From: Priestia megaterium
GTDB taxonomy: Bacteria > Bacillota > Bacilli > Bacillales > Bacillaceae_H
Direction: 5' to 3'
DNA: 64,000 bases
NCBI RefSeq assembly: GCF_023824195.1
Contig: NZ_CP085442.1
Span: 2,022,001 to 2,086,000, forward strand
In this document: positions 1 through 7,665 of the stretch, piece by piece
Layout: the number at the start of each line of letters is the position of its first letter
Numbering within the stretch: position 1 is the stretch's first letter
Made by a program: the position numbers and the translations under genes
The notes under the pieces: model-generated
Database searches by the model: none
What the model was told of the DNA's origin: nothing
What the model saw: only the letters and a program-made list of their open reading frames with translations

Positions 1-825
1 ACAAGAGCAATTGCGCGAGGAAACTTGGAAACAAAGGTCAATATTACCTCTAAAGATGAAGTCGGATCTCTAGCACAAGCAATTAATGATCTTAGTATTG
101 AACTTAATAATTACAGAAGAAATAGAAGTGAGTTCTTAGCAAATATTTCTCATGAACTTAGGACACCAACTTCTTATTTAAAGGGATATGCTCAACTTTT
201 GAAAAAACATCAATATAAAAATAAAGAAGAGTTAGAATCTTATTCAGGAATTATTGAAAGTGAGGCTGAACGCCTTGCGAAGCTTATCCAGGACTTGTTT
301 GAACTTTCAAAGATGGAAGAAGGACGTTTAGAATTATATTTACAACATGTCGATTTAGAAGAAATTATTGAACAATCGGTAAAGAAAGTGATGCTAAAAG
401 CAAAGGAAAAGAATTTAGACCTTAGTTATAATATCGAGGATGAGCTACCTTTAATTTTTTCAGATGGATCACGTATAGAACAAGTGCTATTTAACTTGCT
501 AGAAAATGCTGTGAACTATACAGAAAAAGGAAGTGTTTATTTAAGTACATGGTTAGAAAAAGACCATGTTTGTATATTGATCCAAGATACAGGTATAGGT
601 ATACCAGAAGATGAGCTTCCGTTTATATTTGATCGTTTTCATCGAGTAGAAAAATCAAGATCAAGGAAAATGGGTGGAACTGGATTAGGATTATCCATTG
701 TATCCGAAATTATCAAGTTATTGAAAGGAAGTATTGAAGTTCAAAGTAAAAGTGAAAATGGTACATCTTTTCTTATTAGTTTACCATTAGATTCAACAAT
801 AGAGGGAAGTAAAGATGAAACATAA
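1..825 (+). CDS. Sensor histidine kinase, 5' end outside window
   Basis: Membrane sensor kinase of a two-component system; only the cytoplasmic part is present and the frame is open at base 1. Codons 1-40 are the end of a HAMP linker (ARGNLETKV, DEVGSLAQAIN). The H-box SHELRTP follows with phospho-acceptor His at codon 51, then the N-box LLENAVNY, G1 box DTGIGIP, F-box FDRFHRVEKS and G2 box GTGLGLS. All catalytic motifs are intact, so the kinase should be active. Its response regulator would normally lie upstream, outside the window. The stop overlaps the next gene by 11 bases, implying translational coupling. Nearby copper-linked genes suggest a metal or envelope stimulus, but this is inference because the sensor domain is not visible. 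Confidence 0.95.
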   Translation, partial: TRAIARGNLETKVNITSKDEVGSLAQAINDLSIELNNYRRNRSEFLANISHELRTPTSYLKGYAQLLKKHQYKNKEELESYSGIIESEAERLAKLIQDLFELSKMEEGRLELYLQHVDLEEIIEQSVKKVMLKAKEKNLDLSYNIEDELPLIFSDGSRIEQVLFNLLENAVNYTEKGSVYLSTWLEKDHVCILIQDTGIGIPEDELPFIFDRFHRVEKSRSRKMGGTGLGLSIVSEIIKLLKGSIEVQSKSENGTSFLISLPLDSTIEGSKDET

Positions 826-1033
826 TAGTTATATTGCTCCTATACTCTTTATCCTTATAGGCTTATCTTGTATGGGGTATTCCCTGGCTTCTGCTTCAGG
901 CTTCCATACCCATTCTGATATATGGTTTAAAGAATATTCTTCCCCTTTAATTTTGTTTATAGTTATTACTATTTCACTAATATGTATATGTCTGTTAAAG
1001 AGGAAGCAACAAGTTAAGAATAAGCAAAAATAA
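815..1033 (+). CDS. Small two-helix membrane protein
   Basis: A 72-residue protein of unknown function, starting inside the 3' end of the kinase gene. It has two hydrophobic helices (about residues 8-28 and 43-62), a short outside loop with two histidines (FHTHSDIW) and a Lys/Arg-rich cytoplasmic tail. The 11-base overlap with the kinase and the shared terminator make it the last gene of the two-component operon. Short membrane partners of this kind often modulate the kinase, but nothing in the sequence proves that here. The histidine pair in the loop could bind metal (speculative). Confidence 0.7.
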   Translation: MKHNSYIAPILFILIGLSCMGYSLASASGFHTHSDIWFKEYSSPLILFIVITISLICICLLKRKQQVKNKQK

Positions 1034-1062
1034 AACCAATGGCTTTATAAGCCATTGGTTTT
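1032..1062. terminator. Bidirectional terminator between kinase operon and asparagine synthase
   Basis: Perfect inverted repeat AAAACCAATGGCTT / AAGCCATTGGTTTT around a 3-base loop. A runs on one side and T runs on the other let it serve both converging genes. Confidence 0.9.
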
Positions 1063-1065
1063 ATT

Positions 1066-2970
1066 TTAGTTAAAGGCTATTCCCTTTTGTTTCGTTGGAT
1101 AATCAAAAGCAAAATCATACTCCTGTTCAACAAAAACTTGATACCATAATAGAAATATTAATACTGTCCATATCTTTCTACTGTTATCAAACTTACCTAA
1201 TGCATGTTGTTCAATAAGTGTCATGATAACTTCTTTATTAAGTAAATGCTCCGTATTGCTATTGGTTACTAAGTCTATAGCCCAATCATAAAGTTCATGT
1301 TTTAACCAATGACGAATAGGGACCGGAAAACCTAATTTGCGACGTGTGAGAACATGATCTGGAACGATACCTTCAGCTGCTTTACGCAGAATATACTTAG
1401 TCGTATTATTAGCAATCTTTAAATTTGTGGGGATTTTGTTTGCAACATCGAAAACTTTAGTATCAAGAAATGGAACACGTAACTCTAATGAATGTGCCAT
1501 AGTCATTTTATCGGCCTTTAATAAGATATCTCCTCTTAACCAAGTATGAACGTCTATAAACTGCATTTTACTTACATCATCGTAATCATGAGCTTTGGCA
1601 TAATACGGAGATGTTATATCTGTGAACTCTATATATTCTTTATAGGAAGAAATAATTTTTGATTTTTCAAGTTCAGTGAAGATCTTTGCATTCCCAATAT
1701 AACGCTGTTGAAGTGGCGTAGTTCCACGCTCTAACAGACTTTTTCCTTTTATGCCTTGGGGAATGATATTACTTATTTGATTTAGGGTTTCATGAAGCCC
1801 TGAAGGAATGTATTTAAAGAATCGTAGTGAATGGGGCTCTCTATATATGTTGTAGCCTCCAAACAACTCATCTGCACCTTCCCCGGAAAGGACAACCTTT
1901 ACATGCTTTCTTGCTTCACGTGCTAAAAAGTATAAAGGAACAGCTGACGGATCCGCGAGAGGATCATCTAAATGCCATACAATCTTTGGGAGTTCATGCA
2001 AAAATTCATCTGATGTTATTGTATATTGAATATTTTCTACCCCGAGTTTCTCTGCTGTTTCTTTCGCGATATCCATTTCACTATATCCTTCTGCTTCAAA
2101 CCCCACAGAAAATGTTTTTAAATCTGGATGGAACTCTTTCGCAATGGATGCAATTAAACTTGAATCAATTCCTCCAGAAAGGAATGAACCTACTGGGACA
2201 TCACTTCTCATATGCATTTTTACGGAATCAGTTAAAACCTCTCGTATTTCTTTGATAAATTGATCTTCTACATTATGCTTTGGAGAAAAATAAGCTTCAC
2301 AATATTGCTGAATCTTTAGAGTCTGATTTAACTTTTTCGTAAAGTAATGACCGGGTTGCAACTTCTTAATATTAACATCCATTGTTTCGGGTTCCGGAAC
2401 ATATTGATAGCTAAGGTAATGCTGCAAGGATGTTGGAGAAATTATAGGCATTGTCTTTGTTTCCAAGAGGCTCTTTTTCTCTGAGCTAAAGAACAATTTG
2501 TCATCTCTCTCAAGATAATAAAAAGGCTTGATTCCAAATGGATCTCTTGCCCCAAACAAAAGTTGTTCGCGCTTATCCCAAATTACAAATGAAAACATTC
2601 CTCTCAGGTGTTTTAAAGCCTTTTCTTTTTGGTCCTTATATAAAGCTAATAAAACTTCAGTATCTGAAGAAGTTTGAAACTCATATCCTTTTCCAATTAA
2701 GTGTTCTTTAATTTCTACATAGTTGTATATTTCACCGTTAAATACGATCCAGTAATTTTCATCGTCATAAGAAAGAGGTTGGTTACCCTGTTCTAAATCA
2801 ATAATACTTAATCGACTAAATCCAAAATACACATAGTCATCTTTATAATAACCTTGGTTGTCAGGACCTCGGTGGTAAATCATTGAATTTAGTTGTTTTA
2901 TATTTACGTTATGTGAAATCTTCTTAAATGATGGAGAAGAAGTTAATACATATCCAACATATCCACACAT
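1066..2970 (-). CDS. asnO: Asparagine synthase (glutamine-hydrolysing), AsnO type
   Basis: Makes asparagine from aspartate, glutamine and ATP in the cytoplasm. The ATG at 2970 is chosen over the GTG at 2979: it gives MCGYVGYV with the nucleophilic Cys2 exposed after Met removal, and AGGTG sits 7 bases upstream. The N-terminal class-II amidotransferase domain shows HRGPD, RLSIIDL and FNGEIYNY. The C-terminal synthetase domain has the PP-loop SGGIDSS near residue 265 and the FLDTKVFD and RKLGFPVP motifs. At 634 aa it is near the 614 aa of B. subtilis AsnO, the sporulation-linked paralogue. A σE-like -10 (CATACATT on this strand, 3058-3065) lies upstream, and an 18-bp hairpin occupies the leader just before the Shine-Dalgarno. 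Confidence 0.93.
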   Translation of the reverse strand: MCGYVGYVLTSSPSFKKISHNVNIKQLNSMIYHRGPDNQGYYKDDYVYFGFSRLSIIDLEQGNQPLSYDDENYWIVFNGEIYNYVEIKEHLIGKGYEFQTSSDTEVLLALYKDQKEKALKHLRGMFSFVIWDKREQLLFGARDPFGIKPFYYLERDDKLFFSSEKKSLLETKTMPIISPTSLQHYLSYQYVPEPETMDVNIKKLQPGHYFTKKLNQTLKIQQYCEAYFSPKHNVEDQFIKEIREVLTDSVKMHMRSDVPVGSFLSGGIDSSLIASIAKEFHPDLKTFSVGFEAEGYSEMDIAKETAEKLGVENIQYTITSDEFLHELPKIVWHLDDPLADPSAVPLYFLAREARKHVKVVLSGEGADELFGGYNIYREPHSLRFFKYIPSGLHETLNQISNIIPQGIKGKSLLERGTTPLQQRYIGNAKIFTELEKSKIISSYKEYIEFTDITSPYYAKAHDYDDVSKMQFIDVHTWLRGDILLKADKMTMAHSLELRVPFLDTKVFDVANKIPTNLKIANNTTKYILRKAAEGIVPDHVLTRRKLGFPVPIRHWLKHELYDWAIDLVTNSNTEHLLNKEVIMTLIEQHALGKFDNSRKIWTVLIFLLWYQVFVEQEYDFAFDYPTKQKGIAFN

Positions 2971-2990
2971 TTGGCTCACCTACTTTTATA

Positions 2991-3040
2991 AAATTTCATA
3001 TAAGGTGGGATTTGAAGATGTACCACCTTATATGAAATTT
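2991..3040 (-). promoter_or_regulatory. Perfect 18-bp hairpin in the asparagine synthase leader
   Basis: Arms 2991-3008 and 3023-3040 (AAATTTCATATAAGGTGG and its exact complement) enclose a 14-base loop. On the minus strand the hairpin ends 20 bases before the ATG at 2970 and abuts the Shine-Dalgarno region. It has no clear U-tract, so it looks like an mRNA-stability or translation-control element, or a protein operator, rather than a terminator. Confidence 0.7.
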
Positions 3041-3110
3041 AACAATTAAATTTGTAGAATGTATGGAGTAGAGAAAAATCATAATATTAAAATTCTTTGC
3101 ATAGACAAAC

Positions 3111-3162
3111 AGACTAAAAAGAAGTTTGTACACATATACATGAATAAACTTCTTTTTAGTCT
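3111..3162 (+). promoter_or_regulatory. Perfect 17-bp hairpin before the cupredoxin gene
   Basis: Arms 3111-3127 (AGACTAAAAAGAAGTTT) and 3146-3162 are exact complements with an 18-base loop. The right arm is followed immediately by the Shine-Dalgarno GAGGTG (3163-3168) and the GTG start at 3175. It mirrors the hairpin in front of the divergent asparagine synthase gene. Confidence 0.7.
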
Positions 3163-3174
3163 GAGGTGAAAATA

Positions 3175-4077
3175 GTGAATATATCATTTTATATCATGAT
3201 AATAATTGTTATCTTATTAGCCGGATATACCTCTTTTCTAAGCAATAGGCACAAACATACTATAGAGAAAATGACAAGTATGACTCTTGGAATGAGCATA
3301 GGAATGATAGCTAGTCTCTTAATTGGGACACTTCTAGGCGTTATTTTAAAAGGGAATTTATTTATGTCTACCATTCTAAGTATGGGAATAAGCATTGTGT
3401 TTATTTATATCATAACGGGATCTTTAGGAATACTTACTATGATAGAAAGTATTATGTCAGCAATGATGGGTGGAATGATGGGAGCTATGCTTGGTGATAT
3501 GGTAGCGACTCAATATGCAGACTCACTCATTAAAATTATGTTTACACTATATGTCTTTACCATTAGTATCGTCGTATGTTATGTTTTTCATCTAAAGTCA
3601 AAGAGAATACGTTATCTTCAAAATCCCTTGATTTATGCAATAATTATGGCCAGTTTCTTTATTGCATTTCACCAGTTGGGTCCCATAGTTAGTTTAGAAA
3701 ATGATAACTCAAATAACAGCCATCAATTACATCAAAATCAGATCAGTAATTCTAATGCAATGGTTATATCAACCGCAGAGTATCAGTATACCCCATATAA
3801 TTTATCCATTAAAAAAGGACAAACTGTTACTCTGCGATTAGAAAACAACGGAAAAATCGAGCACGATTTGGAATTTAAACGTGCAAAAGGAATTAAAATT
3901 CAGAATGGAAATGTTCATCAACATGAAGGTAATAATGCCCTGCACCTCCATGCAACACCAGGTAAAACAAGCCAAATAACTGTAACTTTTACTCAAGATG
4001 GAACTTACGACTTCTATTGCACCTTACCAAGTCATGAACAATTAGGTATGAAAGGGACCATAACAGTGGACTCTTGA
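3175..4077 (+). CDS. Membrane protein with C-terminal cupredoxin domain
   Basis: Predicted membrane-anchored copper protein. The GTG at 3175 is preferred because GAGGTG lies 6 bases upstream; an upstream in-frame GTG at 3166 is part of that ribosome site. The N-terminal two thirds contain about six hydrophobic helices, one rich in Gly and Met (SAMMGGMMGAMLGDM). The last ~105 residues form a plastocyanin-like fold outside the membrane. Type-1 copper ligands are visible: His in IEHD, then Cys, His and Met in DFYCTLPSHEQLGM. The domain probably carries electrons or buffers copper. The hairpin leader and the neighbouring DUF1541 lipoprotein and Csp gene support a copper role. It is not a recognised oxidase subunit. 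Confidence 0.85.
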   Translation: MNISFYIMIIIVILLAGYTSFLSNRHKHTIEKMTSMTLGMSIGMIASLLIGTLLGVILKGNLFMSTILSMGISIVFIYIITGSLGILTMIESIMSAMMGGMMGAMLGDMVATQYADSLIKIMFTLYVFTISIVVCYVFHLKSKRIRYLQNPLIYAIIMASFFIAFHQLGPIVSLENDNSNNSHQLHQNQISNSNAMVISTAEYQYTPYNLSIKKGQTVTLRLENNGKIEHDLEFKRAKGIKIQNGNVHQHEGNNALHLHATPGKTSQITVTFTQDGTYDFYCTLPSHEQLGMKGTITVDS

Positions 4078-4271
4078 ATCCATTGTTATAGAAGCATCTT
4101 TAGCGAAAGTAATTCTAACTTCTATGTTGGATTAAATTTAAACTGTAAAAAATTTCAAATCTCCTTATTTCCTCCATACTTTTGTAAAACATTCTTAACC
4201 ATCAAATCCTGTCGAATGGTGGTATGATAACAATAGTTTAAGAGGAAGAATATTCAGGAGGTTCCATATAG

Positions 4272-5213
4272 ATGAAAAAAATCATAGCAACTATGACTGT
4301 CGCAAGCGCCTTGTTTGCAAGTCCAATGGTAAGTAATGCAGCTTTTGGTGATCAAACCCTAAGAAGTGGAATGAAAAACAACGATGTAAAACAGTTACAA
4401 CAAGTATTAAAACAAAAAGGTTATTTTAAAAATAACACAACAACAACTTATTTTGGATCTATTACAAAACAGTCTGTTGTTAACTTTCAAAAAGCCAATA
4501 GATTAGCAGTAGACGGTGTAGTTGGACCAGCTACTTTTAAGTCGTTAAAGGTAGCTGGTAGTAATCAAAGTTCAAATACAGCTACTGCTGGTAGTAAAGT
4601 ATTAAAGCAAGGAATGACAGGTTCCGATGTTCAAAAATTACAGCAAATCTTAAAACAAAAAGGCTATTTTAAAAATAGTGCAACAACAACTTATTTTGGA
4701 TCAGCTACAAAACAAGCTGTTGTTAACTTTCAAAAAGCCAATAGATTAGTAGCAGATGGGATTGTAGGTCCAGCTACGTGGAAAGCACTTGGAAACTCGG
4801 ATTCAGCTTCTACTACATCTAAGCCTTCATCAAGCACTAATACTGCATCTAGCGCTTCAAAATTAATTAATACAGGTAAGAAATACTTAGGTGTAAAATA
4901 TGTTTGGGGAGGAACTACACCAAGTGGTTTTGATTGTAGTGGATTCCTTGATTATGTATATAAAGAGGCCCTTGGAGTTAAACTTCCACGTACAGTAGCA
5001 GATATTTATAAGGTTGGAGTATCTGTTAAATCTCCAAGTGTTGGAGATCTTGTGTTTTTTGAAACATATAAGCCAGGAGCATCACACGCCGGTATCTATC
5101 TGGGCAACGGAAAGTTCTTACATAGCTCCTCTTCAAAAGGGGTAGGAATTAGTGAAATGAGCAATAGCTATTGGTCACAGAGATATCTAGGTGCTAAAAA
5201 AATTAATTATTAA
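4272..5213 (+). CDS. Secreted NlpC/P60 peptidoglycan endopeptidase with two PG-binding repeats
   Basis: Cell-wall hydrolase that should cut stem peptides (D-Glu/diamino-acid bonds). A signal peptide ends near residue 24 (SNAA). Two PG_binding_1 repeats follow (about 30-92 and 110-173), nearly identical to each other (KQKGYFKN, TTYFGS, VVNFQKANRL, VGPAT), which points to recent internal duplication. A Ser/Thr-rich linker leads to the NlpC/P60 domain with the catalytic triad Cys222 (GFDCSG), His272 (SHAG) and His284. A strong AGGAGG lies before the ATG and a terminator follows, so it is a single-gene unit. No immunity or toxin partner is seen, so housekeeping wall turnover is the likeliest role. 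Confidence 0.93.
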   Translation: MKKIIATMTVASALFASPMVSNAAFGDQTLRSGMKNNDVKQLQQVLKQKGYFKNNTTTTYFGSITKQSVVNFQKANRLAVDGVVGPATFKSLKVAGSNQSSNTATAGSKVLKQGMTGSDVQKLQQILKQKGYFKNSATTTYFGSATKQAVVNFQKANRLVADGIVGPATWKALGNSDSASTTSKPSSSTNTASSASKLINTGKKYLGVKYVWGGTTPSGFDCSGFLDYVYKEALGVKLPRTVADIYKVGVSVKSPSVGDLVFFETYKPGASHAGIYLGNGKFLHSSSSKGVGISEMSNSYWSQRYLGAKKINY

Positions 5214-5217
5214 TTTT

Positions 5218-5243
5218 AAAAAGGAGCCTATTAGCTCCTTTTT
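5218..5243 (+). terminator. Terminator of the NlpC/P60 gene
   Basis: Stem AAAAAGGAGC / GCTCCTTTTT around CTATTA, starting a few bases after the stop codon. Confidence 0.9.
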
Positions 5244-5317
5244 AAGTGGCTTACTTTAACCTGCTTTTAAAATATCAAATATTATTTTGAATTAAAATAA
5301 CAAAGAATTCAAAACAG

Positions 5318-5346
5318 AAATACCACTCATATGAGTGGTATTTTTG
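5318..5346. terminator. Second, palindromic terminator-like hairpin
   Basis: AAATACCACTCAT followed directly by its exact complement, then TTTTTG. It may back up the terminator 75 bases upstream. The rest of the 5214-5645 gap holds the repeats described next and no gene. Confidence 0.65.
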
Positions 5347-5426
5347 TTTAAAGGATAATCGTTATTTCTTATTCATTCACATCTTCGAAAAGAAAAAGCA
5401 TTAATTTATCATAAATTTCATAAAAA

Positions 5427-5444
5427 CTGCACAGAATCTGCACA
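5427..5444 (+). promoter_or_regulatory. Direct repeat CTGCACA, 11-bp period
   Basis: CTGCACA occurs at 5427-5433 and 5438-5444, one helical turn apart, followed by A+T-rich sequence with TATGCT (possible -10) at about 5454. Tandem half-sites with this period are typical of response-regulator binding. A candidate regulator is the partner of the kinase at the window start (inference). Confidence 0.45.
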
Positions 5445-5524
5445 AACTTTATTTATGCTAGAGAAACAATGTGAAAGATGAGCTTTTTATAAAAATTAGT
5501 TAACTATATTGGATATAAATTAAT

Positions 5525-5588
5525 GAATGTAAGGGGAATGTAAGAAAAGATAAATAAAATCCATATATTTTTCTTTTAGCCTTACATT
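5525..5588 (+). promoter_or_regulatory. GAATGTAAG direct repeat and inverted third copy
   Basis: GAATGTAAG occurs at 5525-5533 and 5536-5544 (11-bp period). The inverted copy CTTACATT is at 5581-5588, so the leader of the DUF1541 gene could fold or bind a dimeric regulator. Confidence 0.35.
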
Positions 5589-5645
5589 TGCCAATGTATA
5601 TCTTTATTAAAGAGCAAATTCTGTTGCTCAGAAAGAGGGATGAAG

Positions 5646-6245
5646 ATGAAAATGAAAAAGCAACTTTTTATTCTTGGTGTAGCTACAATTATAGGACTAA
5701 GTGGATGTGGAAATAATTCTAGTGGTAATGATTCAGATTCTAAAAAGGAGTCAAATCAGTCTGAAATGGATCATTCTAATATGAATAAATCTGAAATGGA
5801 CCACTCGAAAATGAACCATTCTACTACAGGTGAAGTTCCCGAAGGCTTGCAAGAAGCTAAGGATCCAAAATATAAAGTGGGAAGCCAAGCGATTATTAAA
5901 GCAGATCATATGGAGGGTATGAATGGCGCGGAAGCAACAATTATTGGAGCTTACGATACGACAGTTTATACAGTTTCTTATACACCAACGACTGGTGGAG
6001 AAAAGGTAACAAATCATAAATGGGTCATTAAAGAGGAAATTAAGGATGCAGATGATAAAGCGTTTAAATCAGGAGATGAAGTTACTCTAGAAGCAGATCA
6101 TATGGAAGGTATGAAAGGTGCAAAGGCCACTATTGATTCAGCTGAAAAGACTACTGTTTATATGGTTGATTATACGCCAACAACTGGTGGAGAAAAAGTA
6201 ACAAATCATCAGTGGGTCACAGAAAGTGAACTTTCAGATAAATAA
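5646..6245 (+). CDS. Met/His-rich lipoprotein with two DUF1541 repeats (YdhK-like)
   Basis: Surface lipoprotein: a basic start, a hydrophobic stretch and the lipobox LSGC give a lipidated Cys. A low-complexity segment repeats MDHS/MNHS (about five times, likely Cu-binding). Two DUF1541 units follow, each with ADHMEGM, VYxVxYTPTTGGEKVTNHxWV, nearly identical in sequence. The ATG at 5646 is chosen because AGAGGG lies 6 bases upstream; the in-frame ATG at 5640 touches that site. B. subtilis YdhK is the family reference, and such proteins are often found beside copper genes. It is followed by a terminator shared with the Csp-like gene. Role: probably copper or other metal buffering at the membrane surface (inference from composition and neighbours). 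Confidence 0.88.
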   Translation: MKMKKQLFILGVATIIGLSGCGNNSSGNDSDSKKESNQSEMDHSNMNKSEMDHSKMNHSTTGEVPEGLQEAKDPKYKVGSQAIIKADHMEGMNGAEATIIGAYDTTVYTVSYTPTTGGEKVTNHKWVIKEEIKDADDKAFKSGDEVTLEADHMEGMKGAKATIDSAEKTTVYMVDYTPTTGGEKVTNHQWVTESELSDK

Positions 6246-6258
6246 ATTTAAGCAAATA

Positions 6259-6290
6259 AAAAAAGAGCAAACTATAGTTTGCTCTTTTTT
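6259..6290. terminator. Bidirectional terminator
   Basis: AAAAAAGAGCAAAC / GTTTGCTCTTTTTT around TATA. It serves the DUF1541 gene and the converging Csp-like gene. Confidence 0.92.
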
Positions 6291-6297
6291 ATCTATT

Positions 6298-6627
6298 TTA
6301 AGCAGTTAACTTCCTGCACTCTTCTGCACATTTTAAGCAAGCATCTGCACAATTTTGACAGTGATCGTGATTATGTTTTTTACACTCATTTCCACATCTT
6401 TCGCAAATTTCAGCACACACTTGAGCCAATTCAGCAACAAAAGGTGTTCCTCGTCCTAAAGCTTGTTCCAAATATGCACAAATATCTGCGCATTCACGAT
6501 CTAGACGTATACAATCAACCATCATTTTAACATCCTCTTCTTTTAAACAAGCATCATAACAATGATTACATGCAGTCATACATTCATGTAATGTGTTGAT
6601 AACTGATTGATAATTTTCATGTGACAT
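6298..6627 (-). CDS. Four-helix-bundle copper-storage protein (Csp/DUF326)
   Basis: Cytosolic protein of 109 aa with 16 cysteines spaced to point into the core of a four-helix bundle (HECMTACNHCYDAC, CAEICERCGNEC, CQNCADACLKCAEEC). This pattern defines the Csp3 family, which stores many Cu(I) ions; B. subtilis YhjQ is a homologue. There is no Tat or Sec signal, so it belongs to the cytosolic branch. A good GGAGG lies before the ATG. It converges on the DUF1541 lipoprotein gene, making a copper-handling neighbourhood with the cupredoxin upstream and the tyrosinase-like gene downstream. Function is firm from family knowledge; partnership with the neighbours is inference. Confidence 0.92.
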   Translation of the reverse strand: MSHENYQSVINTLHECMTACNHCYDACLKEEDVKMMVDCIRLDRECADICAYLEQALGRGTPFVAELAQVCAEICERCGNECKKHNHDHCQNCADACLKCAEECRKLTA

Positions 6628-6790
6628 AAAAATCCTCCTTTATGTTTGCTTCCTTTATTACAATAGACTAACCTTCCTCTTTTTAAACATACTCATGTAT
6701 ATCAGTCCTCTGAAAGCTACCTTAATCATACTTTCTACATATTTTTTAGTTATGCTTGTATTAAGCAAGGTTCCTGTAAGAGCTATTATG

Positions 6791-7566
6791 GTGCGACAAG
6801 AAGTCGCTTTTATATAGTGTGGCTTACGCCACTGGTTTAGACGCAAAAACTATCCCCGTCCAAAATTGCGGGCCTGGTAACGGGCTCGTGGGTTGCATGC
6901 GGAAATGCGGAAACAGAGAGTCAGTGCACGACTCGGAACACTGCTAGGGGAAGATGAGTATGGTGAACATTAGTGAAGGTTTGTAAGCTTCGTAACTCTT
7001 AGCTCAAGATAGTGCACAGATTTGCTTGGGTATTGGCAAGAGGAAAAGCAGAATCATAATGCTGCTGTGACGCGTCCCGCATCTTGCCCGGAGTAAAGAA
7101 CCCACCTAACCTCGTCGTATCTATAAGATGCGGAACTTGGTAAGCCCTTTGTCATCTGTGCAAACAGTAGGATGGTTGTAAAGTCAAACGATGTGGCAGA
7201 GGGTAAAGGATACGAGAGAAAGCGAATGCCGTTATCTCGAAAGAGAACAGGAAAGCAGGAAACTGTATAACTGAACGGATACTATCGTCCTTACGGACAA
7301 AGCCATAATAGGCCCGAAAGGGAGCTGACTTCTCGTTGGTCTCTCGTAGGCACATAAGGTTGTGGCTATCTTCTGACGAAAGAAACGTACCGTTATGTAT
7401 ACCTCCATTTGGAGCGTCGGCGTACGTTTTACTCACTGTTATGGTGTGTGATGAAGATACGACAGCAAATGGACCTGCAATGGGAGGCTTGAGCCGATGT
7501 GTCTTGAAAGGGACTCGCACGGTTCTTAGGGGAGGCAGGGGCAGTGATGCCCCTAACTTACCCGAC
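6791..7566 (+). mobile_element. Group II intron lacking a reverse-transcriptase ORF
   Basis: Ribozyme-type retroelement of 776 bases. It starts with the consensus 5' end GTGCGAC at 6791 and ends CCCGAC at 7566. Domain V is at 7491-7525 and a domain VI-like hairpin follows (GGGGCAGTGATGCCCC, 7539-7554). An EBS1-type loop at 7055-7060 (CATAAT, on stem AGCAG/CTGCT 7047-7066) is complementary to the six exon bases before the 5' splice site (ATTATG, 6785-6790). Domain IV carries no maturase; open frames in it are short and on mixed strands. It would need a maturase supplied in trans to move, though it may still splice. The host frame at the insertion point is not identifiable. Confidence 0.88.
7491..7525 (+). 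ncRNA. Group II intron domain V
   Basis: Thirty-five bases folding as GAGCCG/CGGTTC, TGTG/CGCA and TCTT/GGGA with a GAAA tetraloop and a two-base bulge. The catalytic AGC triad is present in GAGC. This is the most conserved part of the intron and the main reason for the call. Confidence 0.88.
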
Positions 7567-7665
7567 TTAACTAAATATGTATAACACACATTAGAAAAAA
7601 GTAAAAAACTACCTTTTTATTATACAGATAGTTTTTTATAATGATCCTCTATTCTTTTGTTAAGC

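Noticed and set aside
1827..2255. Plus-strand open frame inside the asparagine synthase gene
   Set aside because: Antisense to a conserved gene, no ribosome site, no family features.
2971..3110. T-box leader before the asparagine synthase
   Set aside because: No AGGGTGGNACCGCG-type motif; the only structure is the simple 18-bp hairpin.
7152..7589. Open frames on both strands within 7152-7589
   Set aside because: They lie in the group II intron and cross its domain V; they match no maturase and lack ribosome sites.
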